64,000 bases of DNA from Simmondsia chinensis (taxonomy: Eukaryota; Streptophyta; Magnoliopsida; Caryophyllales; Simmondsiaceae), in NCBI GenBank assembly GCA_018398585.1, contig JAGTTD010000011.1, forward strand, positions 10,105,001 to 10,169,000, given 5' to 3'. Under the pieces are notes generated by a model. It was not told where the DNA came from, searched no databases, and saw nothing but the letters and a program-made list of their open reading frames with translations. The translations under genes and the position numbers were made by a program. Shown one piece after another: positions 42,186 to 54,294 of the stretch (position 1 is its first letter; every line of letters begins with the position of its first letter).

Positions 42186-43690
42186 GTCTTGTATGTAATC
42201 TACAATCTCTTATGAGGCATAGATGTCACGTCGCGTCAGTTGATTCGCAAGTATTTGCATAGTTCGGAATCTTTGGCCACTGTTTTCTAGATGTTTGACA
42301 TGTGGAACTTATACTATGAATATGTTCAAGTATAAATGAATTATTCAATGAAGGGTGTCGGTAACTAAAGCAGAAGCTGTGAGAAGGATAATGGTAGTAG
42401 TCAGCTTTAATCTTTGTCAGGGACATCTAGTGGAGGAGTTATTATCATCAATACAATCTATTTGGAAGATATTGAATAAATGGTTTAAGTCTAGAGTACA
42501 GTGTGATTTATTTAGTGGAATTAAGTCCCATTAAATGGTAATTAAATTTTATTATGAGATGGTAATTAATTTAACCCATTTGAAGCTAGATTTAAATTAT
42601 CCATGAGGTTCCTGCGCAAGCTTCTATTTTTATTGCAATCGAAAAAATATTAAAGTATTCACGGGATGAAATATTTATTCATGAGATAAGTAAATTTCAA
42701 TTTACTAAACATTATTTATGAGATGAATAAAAACTAAAAATTATAAAATAAATTAATTCCTTTTTTTAAAATTAGAATTCATAAGATAAATTTTTGCATG
42801 TGGGAAACAAAGCAAAAAAAAAAAAAATACAAAAATTGCGTTTAATAGTGGCGATCCGAGTATAACGCTGGTAGCTAATTAGCACGCGACGAGGCTAGCC
42901 AGAGGATGGGACCATGCCCGAAGGTGCGGACCAATACGTGCGTGCCAAGTGGCATGCTCCTACGCTCCTTCGGGAGTGAACCAATTGTTGCATAACATGT
43001 GGCACGCAGTTTTTAATAAAAAGGCATGCAGTTCGAACTGTTTAGAGACGCTGCATTTTAACTATTATTTAACTTGAAACGATGCATTTTGTTTAAGAAG
43101 TACGCATCTCACATCGAAAATTTTGGATTTTTCCGCTCCGGTATCCTAGTATAAAAAGGATATTGATTTCAAGATTTGGCATTGAATAAGAATTAAAAAG
43201 ATTAAGGGTTTTAGAAAGTATTGACTTTCGGAGATCTAATTAGAGAGAAAAAATTCTCGTTGAAAATTTTCTTTCAACAGTTTAATGCTTTTCGGAGCCC
43301 ATTCTTCGGGTGGTTCGAGGTCATTGCGTAGAAGGAAGTTGGGTCTCAATTTTCTTCGCTTTCTTGGAGTTCTTATTATTCTAGTTTTCTTATATTGGAG
43401 CAATCCCAGGTATTCTTATTTCCTTCTCTTTTAATTTTTTGCTTTTCTTATTTATAGTTTTTTTATTATATATGTTGTAGTTCACGTAATTATTATGAAT
43501 GTATTAGAGTAGAATTTAGTAGATTTAAATGAGAAATTTAAATATACAGATTTAAAATTAGGAATTTAAATATGTAGATTTAAAATTAGGAATTTTAAAT
43601 AAATTTTAGGTTTAAAATTAAGAATTTTAAACCCTTCTGTTGTGTTAATTTTATCATATTAGGAAAAAAAATTTTAAATTCGTCCCAATA
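42186..43690 (+). mobile_element. 5' LTR of copia element (5'-truncated)
   Basis: It begins mid-LTR with gtcttgtatg, aligning with 48527 of the 3' LTR, and ends ...cgtcccaata before the PBS. A TATA-like tataaaaagg lies at 43150-43159. The first about 590 bp present in the 3' LTR are missing, lost where the inverted LTR abuts. Confidence 0.8.
43150..43159 (+). promoter_or_regulatory. TATA box of copia LTR
   Basis: tataaaaagg in the 3' third of the LTR. This part of the LTR is absent from the truncated 3' copy. Confidence 0.55.
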
Positions 43691-43692
43691 GT

Positions 43693-43705
43693 TGGTATCA
43701 GAGCC
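43693..43705 (+). other. Primer-binding site of copia element, initiator tRNA-Met
   Basis: TGGTATCAGAGCC two bases after the LTR end. Confidence 0.85.
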
Positions 43706-44159
43706 AACTTCTGATTATATTCATAATATACATGAATAAGTATAATAAGATTGAAATAAATAGACTTGCGATTTAATAAAATTGAGATTTTATTAAGAAG
43801 GAAAGATTGTTTAAGGTAATGGTTTAAATTATTAATGAATTAATAGTTACTTCAGATCTGTCAATTCAAAAATTTGCATTCATGTTATTAGTATAATAAG
43901 ATTATGCATATTTGATAATGATTTACGAAAGCAGATAAAATTGATCTAATGAGATTAGATTCAATTTTTTTAAATTAATTATTTTAATTTAAAAAAATTA
44001 ATGACGTTGACGTCACCACATGCGGCTGCTGACGACAGCACTGACATGGCAGCAACATCAGCAATTTGTAATTAAAAATAAAAAAGATTTTGGGACATGC
44101 AGACATCAGTATTGGATCACATAATAATTAAATAAATCTAATTTTTTTAATTAATCAAT
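43706..44159 (+). other. Copia leader, no gene seen
   Basis: A/T-rich sequence where gag should begin in a copia element. No reading frame with gag motifs (no CCHC knuckle) is visible. Confidence 0.5.
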
Positions 44160-44700
44160 TTAATTTTAGAATAAGATTCTAAAATAGATTATGAGATAAT
44201 CTAAGTTGCAAGTCAGTACTATTTAAAAAAAAAACAATTTAATTTTTTATTAATTAATTTAATTTTTTAAATGAGATTCTAAAGTAGATTATGAGATAAT
44301 TTAAATACAAAGACAGTACTATTTTAAATAAAAATAGAAAATTAATTAATTTTATTGGTTAATTTTTAGAATGAGATTCTAAGGTAGATTATGAGATAAT
44401 CTATGTTATAAGGTGGTAATGTTTTGAATAAAAAGTTAATTAATTTATTTATTTAGTTAATTTTAGTATGAGATTCTAAAGTAGATTATGAGATAATCTA
44501 AATTATAAGTTGGTACTATTTTAAATAAATATTAGTTTCTCTTACTTAATTTAATTTTAGAATGAGATTATAAAGTAGATTATGAGATAATCTAAGTTAT
44601 AAGTTGGTACTGTTTTAAATTAAAAAAATATTAATTAATCAATTTTTAGAATGAGATTCTAAAGGAGATTATGAGATAATCCAAGTTGTAAATGTAAGTT
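44160..44700 (+). repeat. Tandem repeat in the copia leader, unit about 95 bp
   Basis: Six imperfect units centred on 'gagattctaaagtagattat' followed by 'gagataatctaagttataag' and an A/T-rich linker. They start near 44166, 44272, 44369, 44468, 44561 and 44650. Confidence 0.85.
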
Positions 44701-44803
44701 AAATAAAAACCATTACTTTATAAAAATTAAGTGGAAGCGAGTTTCAATTGTTGAAGCCTCACAGTCTCCATTACCGGTCCAACAGCAGATCGATAGACCT
44801 AGG

Positions 44804-45357
44804 GTGTTCATGGTTTGGTTAACCATACCAAAAAGTATTTCGATTTGGTTAACCGTAATGAAAATACTCAAAAATCTCTAACTGTTACTCTAACCAAAAA
44901 GACCGGTTAACTAACTTTCGGTATTAGTAATTTGGTTTGGTTATATCGGTTAACCGGTAACAGAAAAAGTAATACAATGCTTCTTTATGTTGTACGATTT
45001 ATCTACTTAATTGTTTGTAAAAGCCCTAAAAATACATTAAACGTGCGAGTAGTCAACGAATTATGAGCCCGTAATCCAATTCTAAAAAATTAAACCTATA
45101 ATATCTTATTTTAACCAATATGGGAGCAAGCGAGTAGTACTAAATTATAGCAACGTTGTGCTTAATTAGTATTTAGAATACAACAATGAGGCACAAATAC
45201 TCCCTGATAGGAGATGGACTGGGAAAAAAAAAATTAAAGTTTACAATGCATTATAGAAGAGTCATTTATATGGTAAAAAAATACTTAAAAATAATATAAT
45301 ATTATGAACATGTAGAAATATATACATGATGTACATTATTTTGGTAAATCAGTTAAC
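44804..45357. mobile_element. Possible truncated hAT-like or other DNA-transposon scrap
   Basis: After a conserved copia leader segment (aagtggaagcgagtttcaat, near 44730) the sequence changes to tagggtgttcatggtttggt with repeated 'ggttaacc', as seen at ends of some plant hAT-type non-autonomous elements. No matching inverted end is found before copia sequence resumes near 45358, so the identity is weak. Confidence 0.3.
45174..45216 (+). repeat. 43-bp exact direct repeat, copy 1
   Basis: tagaatacaacaatgaggca through gataggagatg is repeated identically at 45358-45400, where it forms the start of the copia pol frame (MRHKYSLIGD). The 141 bp between are A/T-rich and unrelated. Confidence 0.9.
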
Positions 45358-45360
45358 TAG

Positions 45361-46330
45361 AATACAACAATGAGGCACAAATACTCCCTGATAGGAGATG
45401 TTAGCTTAGTATTTAGTGGTAGAGTTTTGATGTTAAAGGATTATTCAATTGTACCTACAATGCGCAAGAATTTGATTTCCGTGTCTCATTTTTTGCATAA
45501 TGATTATTCAATTAGTTTTGGTTGTGAATTAGTTATTATGCGAAATAAATTGTTTATTTGCAAGGGTACATGTGTCGATGGATTAGTTATGTTGTTTCCT
45601 GATCAAAACTCTCATAATTGTTTAAATGAATCTAACACAAGCTCACTTGTTCAATATCGTAAAAGAAATACCCTGAAAGGGATAATGCCTACACATGAAA
45701 CCAACATTTAGGTCACAATAATTCGAATAGTATCCAAAGACTGGTAAAAGATAAACTGATAGAACCTTTGGACTTGAAGTTATTACTAGTATGTGGATCC
45801 TGCATAAGGGAAAAGACGACCAAGTCTGTCTTTATGAGTAAAGGAAATAGGGTTAGTGACTGGCTTAAGCTGGTTGACACAGATGTATGTGGACCAATGA
45901 ACGTTCAAGAAAGAGGTGGGTATGAGTACTTGATCACATTTACTGTTGATTACTCAAGGTATGAATATGTTTATCTAATGAGACATAAGTGGACTCTTTT
46001 TAAAAGTTCAAAGAGTACAAAGCTGAAGTTGAAAAGCAATTAGGTAAACAAGTTAAGTCACTTCAATAAGATCGAGGTGGTGAATATCTTTATGGTAAGT
46101 TTCTTTATTTCCTAACTAAAAATGGGATAAGATCTCAGCTTTCTGCTCTGGATATACTGTAGTAGAATGGTGCTGCAAAAAGAAGAAATAGAACATTGCT
46201 AGAGATGGTAAAGTCTATGATGAGTCATACTATTTTACCAATTTCTTTTTCGGGTTATCCCAAAGGAACAAGGGTGGTCTTTTATGCAGTCCTTCTAATC
46301 AAAAGGTTTTTGTAAGTGCAAATGTAAAAT
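45361..46330 (+). pseudogene. pol: Copia pol: end of protease region and integrase (broken)
   Basis: The frame at 45370-45711 gives the pre-integrase part (VPTMRKNLISVSHFLHNDYS, GCELVIMRNKLFICKGTC). The frame at 45768-46043 has the zinc-region end (CGSCIREKTTKSVF) and WLKLVDTDVCGPMNVQERGG, the first catalytic Asp region. The second and third sites (near 46070 and 46160) survive only in fragments with stops. Gag and protease proper are missing. Confidence 0.75.
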
Positions 46331-47425
46331 ATTTAGAGGAGGATTTTGTAGTAGATTACAAAAGCAGAAGTACAGTAGTACTAGAGGTGTTAAAAGAAAA
46401 TGACACTAATTCTGAATAGCTAGACATAACTTGGGATTTAGTGGATGTATTAGATGCAACTACTAACAAGGTCGAGAATATTCCACGTACACGATTGCCT
46501 AGGTGTAGTGGGAGGATTGTAAGGGCACCTGACAGGTTCATGGCGGGAGCCTTATTAGTTGACCGTAATATTGAATCTGATCCTCTTAGCACTAATAAAA
46601 TATCTGAAGACAAGGATGCTGACAAGAGGGTCTTAGCAATGAAATCTAAGATAGGATCTATGTTTTATAATCAAGTTTGGGATCTTGTAGAGGCACCTGT
46701 TGGCACTAAGCCCATTGGTTGCGAATGGGTCTACAAGAGGAAATGAGGAGTGGATGGGAAGGTAGAGACCTTTAAGGCAAGATTGGTTGCTAAGGGTTTT
46801 ACCCAAAAGGAAGGAATTGATTTTGGTGATGCCTTTGGACCAGTAGCCATGCTAAAGTCCATAAGGATACTCCCATCCATTATAGCTCATTATGAGATTT
46901 GACAAATGGAAGTTAGAACAGCCTTTTTGAATGGTCGTCTTAAAGAATACATCTATATGGTGCTACCAGACGGTTTCATTGGCAAAAATCAAGAGCATAG
47001 GGTATGCAAACTAAAGAAGTCCATACATGGACTGAAGCAAGCATCATGCTCATGTAATATTAGATAATGAAGCAATTAACTCTTATAGTTTTGAGAAATT
47101 GGTTGACGAGCCATGCGTGTACAAAAAATGTCAAGAAAAGGTAGCAACTTTCTTAGAATTGTATGTCAACGATATACTAGTCATTGGGAATGATGTAGAG
47201 GTGCTAATAGCTGTAAAGCTTTGGTTGTTAATTTAGTTTGATATGAAGGACTTAGGAGAAGCATGCTATATTCTTAGGATTAAGCTTCTGCAAGATCGTA
47301 AGAGTAGAATGTTGGGTCTTTCTCAAGCCACTTATAATGACAACATGTTGTCAAGGTATAGCATGAAGGACTTTAAGAAAGGGCGTTTACCTTTCAGGAA
47401 TGGAGTTCCTCTTTCTTTAGAATAG
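46331..47425 (+). pseudogene. pol: Copia pol: reverse transcriptase (broken)
   Basis: It shows NQVWDLVEAPVGTKPIGCEW, VYKRK then [23 protein letters not shown], the EVRTAFLNGRLKEYIYMVLP block, KKSIHGLKQAS and an active site reading LYVNDILVIGND at about 47160-47195 (YVDD expected: Asp to Asn). MKDLGEACYILRIKLLQDRK follows at 47243. Frameshift near 47050, several stops. Confidence 0.85.
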
Positions 47426-47870
47426 TGTCCTGAGACATCTCAAGGGGAGGAGCAGATGAGGAATGTTCCATACCCTTCGGCTGCGGGAAGCCTCTTGTAT
47501 GCCATGTTGTGCATGTGACCAAATATCTGCTATGCTAGAGATATGGTAAAAAAATATCAGTCTAACCTAGGTCTGATGCACTGGGTGGCAAAGTAGCATA
47601 TTCTTAAGTACATGAGAAGAACTAGAGATTATATGTTGATCTTTCAATGTGATGAGCTGGTTCCAGTTGGCTATACTGATTCTGACTTCTAGTCAGATAG
47701 AGATGTTAGATGTACGATGTATGGGCTTGTCTTTTCCATTGGAGTAGGAGCCATTAGTGGGAGGAGTCTCTAGCAGTCTTGTATTGCTGACTTCACCATA
47801 GAGGCTGAATATGCTACAGCTTCAAATAGAGTTATTTACTTTACTAAGACTTTGACTTAGTAGACCTTTA
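47426..47870 (+). pseudogene. pol: Copia RNase H (broken)
   Basis: It carries VPYPSAAGSLLYAMLC, NICYARDMVKKYQSNLGLMH, HILKYMRRTRDYMLIF, VGYTDSDF (catalytic Asp region, then a stop) and FTIEAEYATA (TxEAEY motif). TGG and CAG codons have become stops at several places. Confidence 0.8.
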
Positions 47871-47934
47871 GATCATACATAGAAGGGATAAGTATAAAGT
47901 TTGTAATAAATTGGATTTAGGATAAGTGGGAGAC

Positions 47935-49470
47935 TATTAGGATTAGTGTCCGAAAATCCAAATTTATCCTGCAAATGTTATTTTATTAAAGAATAAAATT
48001 GAAGTCTCAGTCGTTTCTTTAATAAATTTGTGTAAGTGAGCATATATATTGCATGTGATTTTCTTTTTGGTAACATCCATGAGATGAGTGTAGTCCTTAA
48101 ACTATAATTTACATGTTTGTTTTAAGTGGTTTATGAGATTAACCCACAGATAGATTAGAACAAATGATATGGATTATTGTTTGAAAAACTAGTGGTCAAA
48201 GACAAATTTGGACCACTTGTATGCTGAGACTATAACGTGACACTTTAGATGACTTGTCTTGATCATGTGGACGATGATCCAAAAGTGTTATGTTGGTGTT
48301 TTTAATAAGATTGACACTCTGAGTTGGACCAAGTGAGTTGTTAGTTTCTAGACTACTATCGGAGATGAGTGATTCATGTTGTGCTGTTTGAACGACGGCA
48401 CTAAATTGTGCGAGTATTCTAGACTTGTGCATGGGATGTTAGTTACTTTGGTGTACTATAAGAAGGTCCAAATGAATGACTAAATTCCCACGTACATTGG
48501 GTAGCACCGTGAAGTGTGACAAGAATCTTGTATTCAATATGGAATCTACAATCTCTTCTAAGGTACATATGTCCCATTAGTTGATTCCCAAGTATTTGAA
48601 TAGTTCGAAATATTTGGCCAAAGTGTTCTAGGCATTTGGCATTTGGATTTTATACTATGAATATGTTCAAATATAAATCAATTATTCAGTGAAGGGGGAG
48701 TTGGTAACTAATGGAGAAGTTGTGAGAAGGATAATGGCAGTAGTTATTTTTATTCTCTATCATGGACATCTAGTAGAGGGATTGTTGTCATCAAGACAGT
48801 CTATTTGGGAAATATCGGATAAATGGTTTAAGTCTAAAGTACAGTGAGATTTATTTAGTGGAATTAAGTTTCATTAAATTGCAATTAAATTTTATCATGA
48901 GATGGTAATTAATTTAATTGATTTGGAGATAGATTTAAATTATTCCTGAGGTCCCTGCGTAAGCCTCTATTTTTATTACCATTGAGAAAATATTAAAGAA
49001 TTCATGAGATGCATTATTTATTCATGAGATGAGTAAATTTAAATTTGCCAAATATTATTCATGAGATGAACGAAATTGAAAATTATAAAATAAAATAATT
49101 TTTCAAAATTAAAATTCATAAGATGAATTTTTACTTGAGAAAAACAAAGGGAAAAAAAAAGACACAAAACTCGCGTTTAACAGTGGTGATCTGCATATAT
49201 CCTAGCAGCTAATTAGCACCAAACATGTGTCGCGCGCCGAGGCTGCCCAAAAGATGGATCCGCGCCTTCGGGCACGGACCAGTAGGAGGGTGCCACGTGG
49301 TACGCTTCTGGGCAGCCTGCATAGGCAATCCGCGCCTTCGGGCGCAGACCAATTGCTGCATGAAACATGGCACGCGATTTTTAATAAAAAGGCACGTGGT
49401 TTGAACTGTTTAAGAGATGCTCCTTTTTAAATTGAAATGATGCAATTTTTTTCTAAAAGTACGCGTCCCA
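47935..49470 (+). mobile_element. 3' LTR of copia element (3'-truncated)
   Basis: Preceded by the copia-type polypurine tract aagtgggagac (47924-47934), it begins TATTAGGATTAGTGTCC (TG mutated). It matches 42186-43110 from 48527 onward and stops near 49470, so it lacks the last about 575 bp seen in the 5' LTR. There it abuts an inverted LTR copy. Confidence 0.8.
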
Positions 49471-50050
49471 ATGCCATTCAAAACAAGTCTTTTAATTTAT
49501 TCCGCGTCACATGTGGCAACCAGCTATTAGTTAGCCCGCATGCACGCGGATAACGCCCCTAGGACCTCACGCTTGTTGGTGCATTCGCGAATACGTGGAT
49601 CGTCAATCCCGTACGTGTTCTTGTATTTTTTTTGTTTATTTCCTACAAAATTCATCTTGTTAAAAGAAAAAGAATTATTTCATTTTATAATTTATAATTT
49701 TTATTTATCTCATGAATAATGTTTAGCAAAATTAAATATTCTCATGAATTCTTTAATATTTTTTTGATGGCAATAAATACATAGGCTTGACCAAGGACCT
49801 CAGCGCCAATTTAAACCAAATGGGTTAAATTTAATAACCATCTCATGATAAAATTTAATTACCATTTAATGGGACTTAATTCCACTAAATAAATCCTACA
49901 GTACTTTAGACTTAAACCATTTATTCGATATCTCCCAAATAGATTGTATTGATGACAACAACCCCTCTACTGGATGTCCATGATAAAGAATAAATATAAC
50001 TACTACAATTGTCTTCTCACAGGTTCTCCATTAGTTACCGACTTGTCCTT
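49471..50050 (-). mobile_element. Inverted copia LTR, inner part
   Basis: Reverse complement of copia LTR sequence. For example, 49660-49930 mirrors 48830-49120 (aggacctca...taatgggacttaattccac). It faces the 3' LTR tail to tail at about 49470 and is interrupted at 50050 by the element at 50051-54739. Confidence 0.75.
50046..50050. repeat. Target-site duplication tcctt of the 50051-54739 element
   Basis: tcctt here and at 54740-54744. The copia LTR reads on across the join (...accgacttg-tcctt-cactgaata, compare the mirror sequence at 48690-48715). Confidence 0.9.
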
Positions 50051-50597
50051 TGTTATGATTGGGCCTAATCTTAAACCATAACCTAGGGAAAAGATGGAAT
50101 CAAAGAGAGTTACATGAGCAGAGAAGTGAAAGGAGATGAGATAATAGAGAAAGTTAGATGAGAAAGAGATAAATATCTCATAGAGATAGTGTTTGTATAT
50201 TTGATTGAATGGGTGCTTGTTACATTTGATCAAACTATTTATAAGCAAGCTAAGACATTGAACCTAGAACAAGCTAACTGGCCTTATAGAACAAAATATC
50301 TAAATCAACTAAAATATCTAACTAAAGAGGGGAGGCTGCGTACATCAACGCCCCCCAAACCCCGCTTCTGCGGGAGCCCTTGAGGCACTGGGTTTGTTGT
50401 TGTTGTTGTAACTAAAATATCTAACTAACTAACATGCCCTTTTTGGCGCCAACATACGCTGCACTCCTAACAGAATTGCCGCAACTTATTATGTAGTATA
50501 GCTAATACATCACTCTTAAGCTAAACAAACACCAACATAGCAGCAACCATGTAGCAACCGAAGCCCTCAAGATCCTCATCAAGCCCGGATCATAACA
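50051..50597 (-). mobile_element. 3' LTR of a non-autonomous chromovirus-like element
   Basis: 547 bp, on the plus strand TGTTATGATTGGGCC ... GGATCATAACA, including an 84-bp SINE and its 19-bp duplication. Without them it is 444 bp and pairs with 54295-54739 (445 bp) at high similarity. The purine tract caaggggaaggga precedes it on the minus strand (50598-50610). Confidence 0.95.
50326..50409 (+). mobile_element. Au-like SINE, 5'-truncated
   Basis: 84 bp containing gaggctgcgtacatc, a C-rich segment, cgggagcccttgaggcactg and a (TTG)n tail, the 3' end of Au-SINEs. It is flanked by a perfect 19-bp duplication aactaaaatatctaactaa (50307-50325 and 50410-50428). The partner LTR at 54555-54575 has this sequence once. 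Confidence 0.95.
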
Positions 50598-50610
50598 TTC
50601 CCTTCCCCTT

Positions 50611-53360
50611 GAAAACGTTCTTGTCTTCAAGAATGGAAGCGAGTTGTGACTTTGAAAATCACTTATTGCTATAGAAGAAAGCTTGAGTGAGCTGAACTGC
50701 CTTGCAAATACATACACCAGCAAGAACATGTATGTAACAAGATCCGAAATGCATCTGATTTGGAGAGTTCTACTCCGGTGGTCTGCACAAATCAAACCAA
50801 ACTAGCCTAACATTAACAGCCATAGCTTCCTACATAGTTGCATTCATGTAAATGAGTCTTTGAGTTCCTTCAGCTTGCACATCATGCTGTTGAAACCATC
50901 TCTTATCCAAGCCCTAAACCCCCAAAACTGATTCAACTATGCCATGTTTAAGTCCTAAACCATGTAAGCTCTCTAACACATGCTGCAGCAGCAAAACACC
51001 TTCCTTCCTGGCAAGTGACTTCAACACCATGTTGATCCTTCTAAACAAGACCCCTTGGTACTTAAATTCGAATTGATCAATAAGCACTTGAACTTGTTTG
51101 CACACCCCCAACAAGTCAGCTGAATGCTCTTCAAGTCCAAGTCGAAACTAAAATCTGAAATCAGGAACTTGGCCTTTCTTTTTCACATTAGCAGCTGGAG
51201 ACAATTGCTCCTTCATCGAATCTATTTGTATTAACATCTTAAGAGCATAAGCTCCTTCTCCTGGTTCAGAAGGAGGCTTGTCACAAGTGATTGCACTTGG
51301 ATAAGTCACAACTTTACTCAAATAAGGAAACAAAACAACCCGATCTTGCAAAACATCCAGCTGACACTGAGCTTTAGCTTGCTTAAGTGTACACCTTTCT
51401 TCACTCAGCTTAGGAGGAGGCATTATACTCATGTTTACACTTAGATTAACCTTCTCTCCACACAAAAGCACACCTTGTTCTGCATCAGATGATACCACAA
51501 CAGCAACATCTGATTTCCCAACAGAATTTGATTGTCTTGCAGTGAAGATGCTATGATTCTGGCTCAAACTCTGGTGGTCAGTACCCCTCACGTTCTGATT
51601 TTGCATTCTAGCTTGCCATGGAGAAGTACTTAGCAGATTTGGTGATGTATTCATTGATGCCATATCAGCACCATGTGAATTTCCAGCTAAGCTCATCGGT
51701 ACTACAATGCTAACTTCTTGATTGCTTACCGATACTTCAACATGCTCAATTCTAGAATCACACATGCTCAAACACTCCCTTTCCCTCAAGTACTGCACCT
51801 CCACTTTAAACTCAGGAGGTCTCACATTTGGTTGCACTAATGGAGCATGTTCTTTGCCCATAGCTTGATTATTGCACAGTCCGAATTTGGAGCTTGCCTC
51901 ATTATTGTCTAGCACAATCATTCCAGCCCAAATGCAGAACCCAGATTCATTCAAAACTTCAGGGGGTCTTCCCATATCAAATATAACCCAAGGACCTTTA
52001 ATTCTTCTAGATTGGCTGATCAAACTTAATTCCCAGATCAGTACCCAGCTTGTGAGCTTCTAACATGTCAAAAACTCTTCCAGAAATCGAGTTAAGCCTC
52101 TGCTAAATATCCTTGGCAGTTTGATTGACCATTTTCTCCCACTCAGCCTCATGATGCAGCTTGCTATAATCATGATCTACCTTTCCCGGATCAGTGGGAA
52201 GCTGATCATAACAGTTTGCAGCTTGAAGTACCTTCCTTCCAACCCAAGATCCATGCCAAACATCCACTCTACATCTTTTTTCATACCTCAGGTGTTGATT
52301 CTGCATTCCCACATGCCATGGAAAAGTGCTTAACACATTTTTAGGAGCTATCATTGTTACTACAGTAATAACATCCACTTTCCCAATTGAAAACAGAGGT
52401 TCTGTTGTATCCGACCCTTGTACACTAGCATATACATCGGTAAAATCAGGAGTTTAAGTTAGTTCTTTTTGCCTAACTTCTTCCAGTGGACCATCCCGAT
52501 GTCCCTTACTTGAATTGGACTCAATTATAGAAATTACCGGCTATCCATTGTTCTGTTCTTGCAAACTCTCAAGCATCTTAGGCTGAAACACAAACTCATG
52601 CTTCAATTTCTGCATTGTAAACTTCTCTTTACCCCAAAAATCTTTCAATGCTTAGTTTAGATGGCTTCTCTTCGCTTTACTCTTTGCTTTCTTTATCATT
52701 CCCTTGACATGTGAATCATATTCCCATTCCGGAAGCATATCTTGCTGTGGCTTATCATCCTCGAGATACTCTAACTCTGGCAAAGAATCTTCATAATGTT
52801 CAACTTGTTCAACGTTAGATTCCTCTAACTTGTGTTCTTCAATTTCGGCATTACCATGGTCTAATTCATCTTCAATGGTGACAGATTCCACTCCAACCTT
52901 CTCTTTTTGCTCAACATTGAGCTCTTGTTGTATAACTCTATCCATTATCTCCAAGGACGCATTTGCATCAAGAACACCAGCACAATCTCAATTGATGTTT
53001 GCAAACTGATGAGTTGAATCTTGCTGATCCACAATTCGCTGCCGCACTTGGTCCATTGTCAGCTTCACTTCCCGCCAAAACACCTCACTTTCCTGTCTGA
53101 ATATTTGCTTCAATTTCTCCCAAGTATCCCTCATCATGAATTGACAAGAGCCATCATCAACCATACCAGCCATATTTGCAATGTTAATCAGCGTTTCGAT
53201 ATGAACCAACTCAGTTCGCAGAGGAACAAATTTTGATTCGAATCACTTCAACAGATGATTGCTTAATGAAATTATACTCCCTCGCTTGCACAAGCAATCA
53301 CTTGCTAACGACTCCTCAATCGTCACTGAGTACGAACCCGAATCTGCAGAATTTCACACA
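50611..53360 (-). pseudogene. Unknown long reading frame of the non-autonomous element
   Basis: The minus strand holds about 900 codons in largely consistent order, broken by about ten stops or shifts. N-terminal part 53340-52988: coiled-coil-like, DTWEKLKQIFRQESEVFWRE. Next (52954-52652) is a very acidic segment (EDELDHGNAEIEEHKLEESN, PELEYLEDDKP) ending in a basic KKAKSKAKRS. Then 52378-52103, then the 291-codon frame 52023-51148 (GPWVIFDMGRPPEVLNESGF, NVRPPEFKVEVQ, CGEKVNLSVNMSIMPPPKLS), then 51114-50914. No gag zinc knuckle, protease, RT, RNase H or integrase motif appears. I do not recognise the protein. Confidence 0.55.
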
Positions 53361-54280
53361 CAGAGAACTCGAACCAAACCCTAACTGAGATGCTTCTTGA
53401 GTAACCAGACTTACAATTCTGAATTAGGCTCGACTCTAGATCGCAATCAAGTCCTCAACACAATGCTCAAGGGAATCTTCAAGAACGAAATCAAATTTCA
53501 ACAATTTTGGTTCTCAGTTCAATGTCAGATCCTCTTTTGAGCAAATCTCAATTCAATATCATTTAATTCTTAAGAATCAACTGAATTCTTACCACTTCTA
53601 TGCTAATTAACTCGAATCAGAAACTCATCAATTCAGCAACAAAAGCAGATTCTGATCGAATATGTAACTTGAGTTCAGAAAACAATTACCTTCACTTCTC
53701 AATTGAATGCCAGAATCAGAAACTACCTCAAATCAGCTTGTTATTTTGATCTTTTGATTATGATCAAGTGTAATGTTGATCCAATAGATCACTTTAACTT
53801 CTTCTCTAACTGTTCAGATGAATATTTGATCAAGATCAATTATGCTTCAGCACTCAACTTCAACAGCTATTACTTGATCCACTCTACTGAATTCAATCTG
53901 ATTATGCGATAATGATGATTGAAATCCACTAATAATCGATCAACCAAGCTTATATCAATGATACTCAATCAATTAATCCCAACTAAAAACATTCCCCAAA
54001 CAATGTGCAGGATGTGAAGCAATTAACAATGCACATAAGCTCTTCAAGCTAGAATTCAGACTTAAATTCTTGATCACACAAAACTGAACCAAATCAGTAC
54101 AAAAACTTGTTTTTGTTGATTAATTGCAACTAGCACCAAAGCTTGACACAATACAAACTCAATTTAGTTGAACTTGATTCAACTAAATCAAATGCAAAGC
54201 ATCTAAAGTCTCTTGCGTAGCACAACAACGAGATTTTGAATTTGTTTCTTTATTATGAGCTCGATTGGAAGCCAAACGAG
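53361..54280 (-). mobile_element. Long 5' leader of the non-autonomous element, no gene seen
   Basis: About 0.9 kb between the PBS and the first plausible frame, A/T-rich with many stops on the minus strand. The ORF-like stretch on the plus strand at 53703-53912 is A/T-biased with no motif and is not called. Confidence 0.5.
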
Positions 54281-54292
54281 GCTCTGATACCA
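54281..54292 (-). other. Primer-binding site, initiator tRNA-Met
   Basis: TGGTATCAGAGC on the minus strand, two bases inside the LTR. Confidence 0.9.
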
Positions 54293-54294
54293 AT

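Noticed and set aside
44804..45357. Complete hAT transposon
   Set aside because: Only one end looks hAT-like; no second inverted terminus, no 8-bp duplication and no transposase.
53703..53912. Plus-strand 69-residue frame
   Set aside because: A/T-biased frame in the leader of a minus-strand element, without start context or motif.
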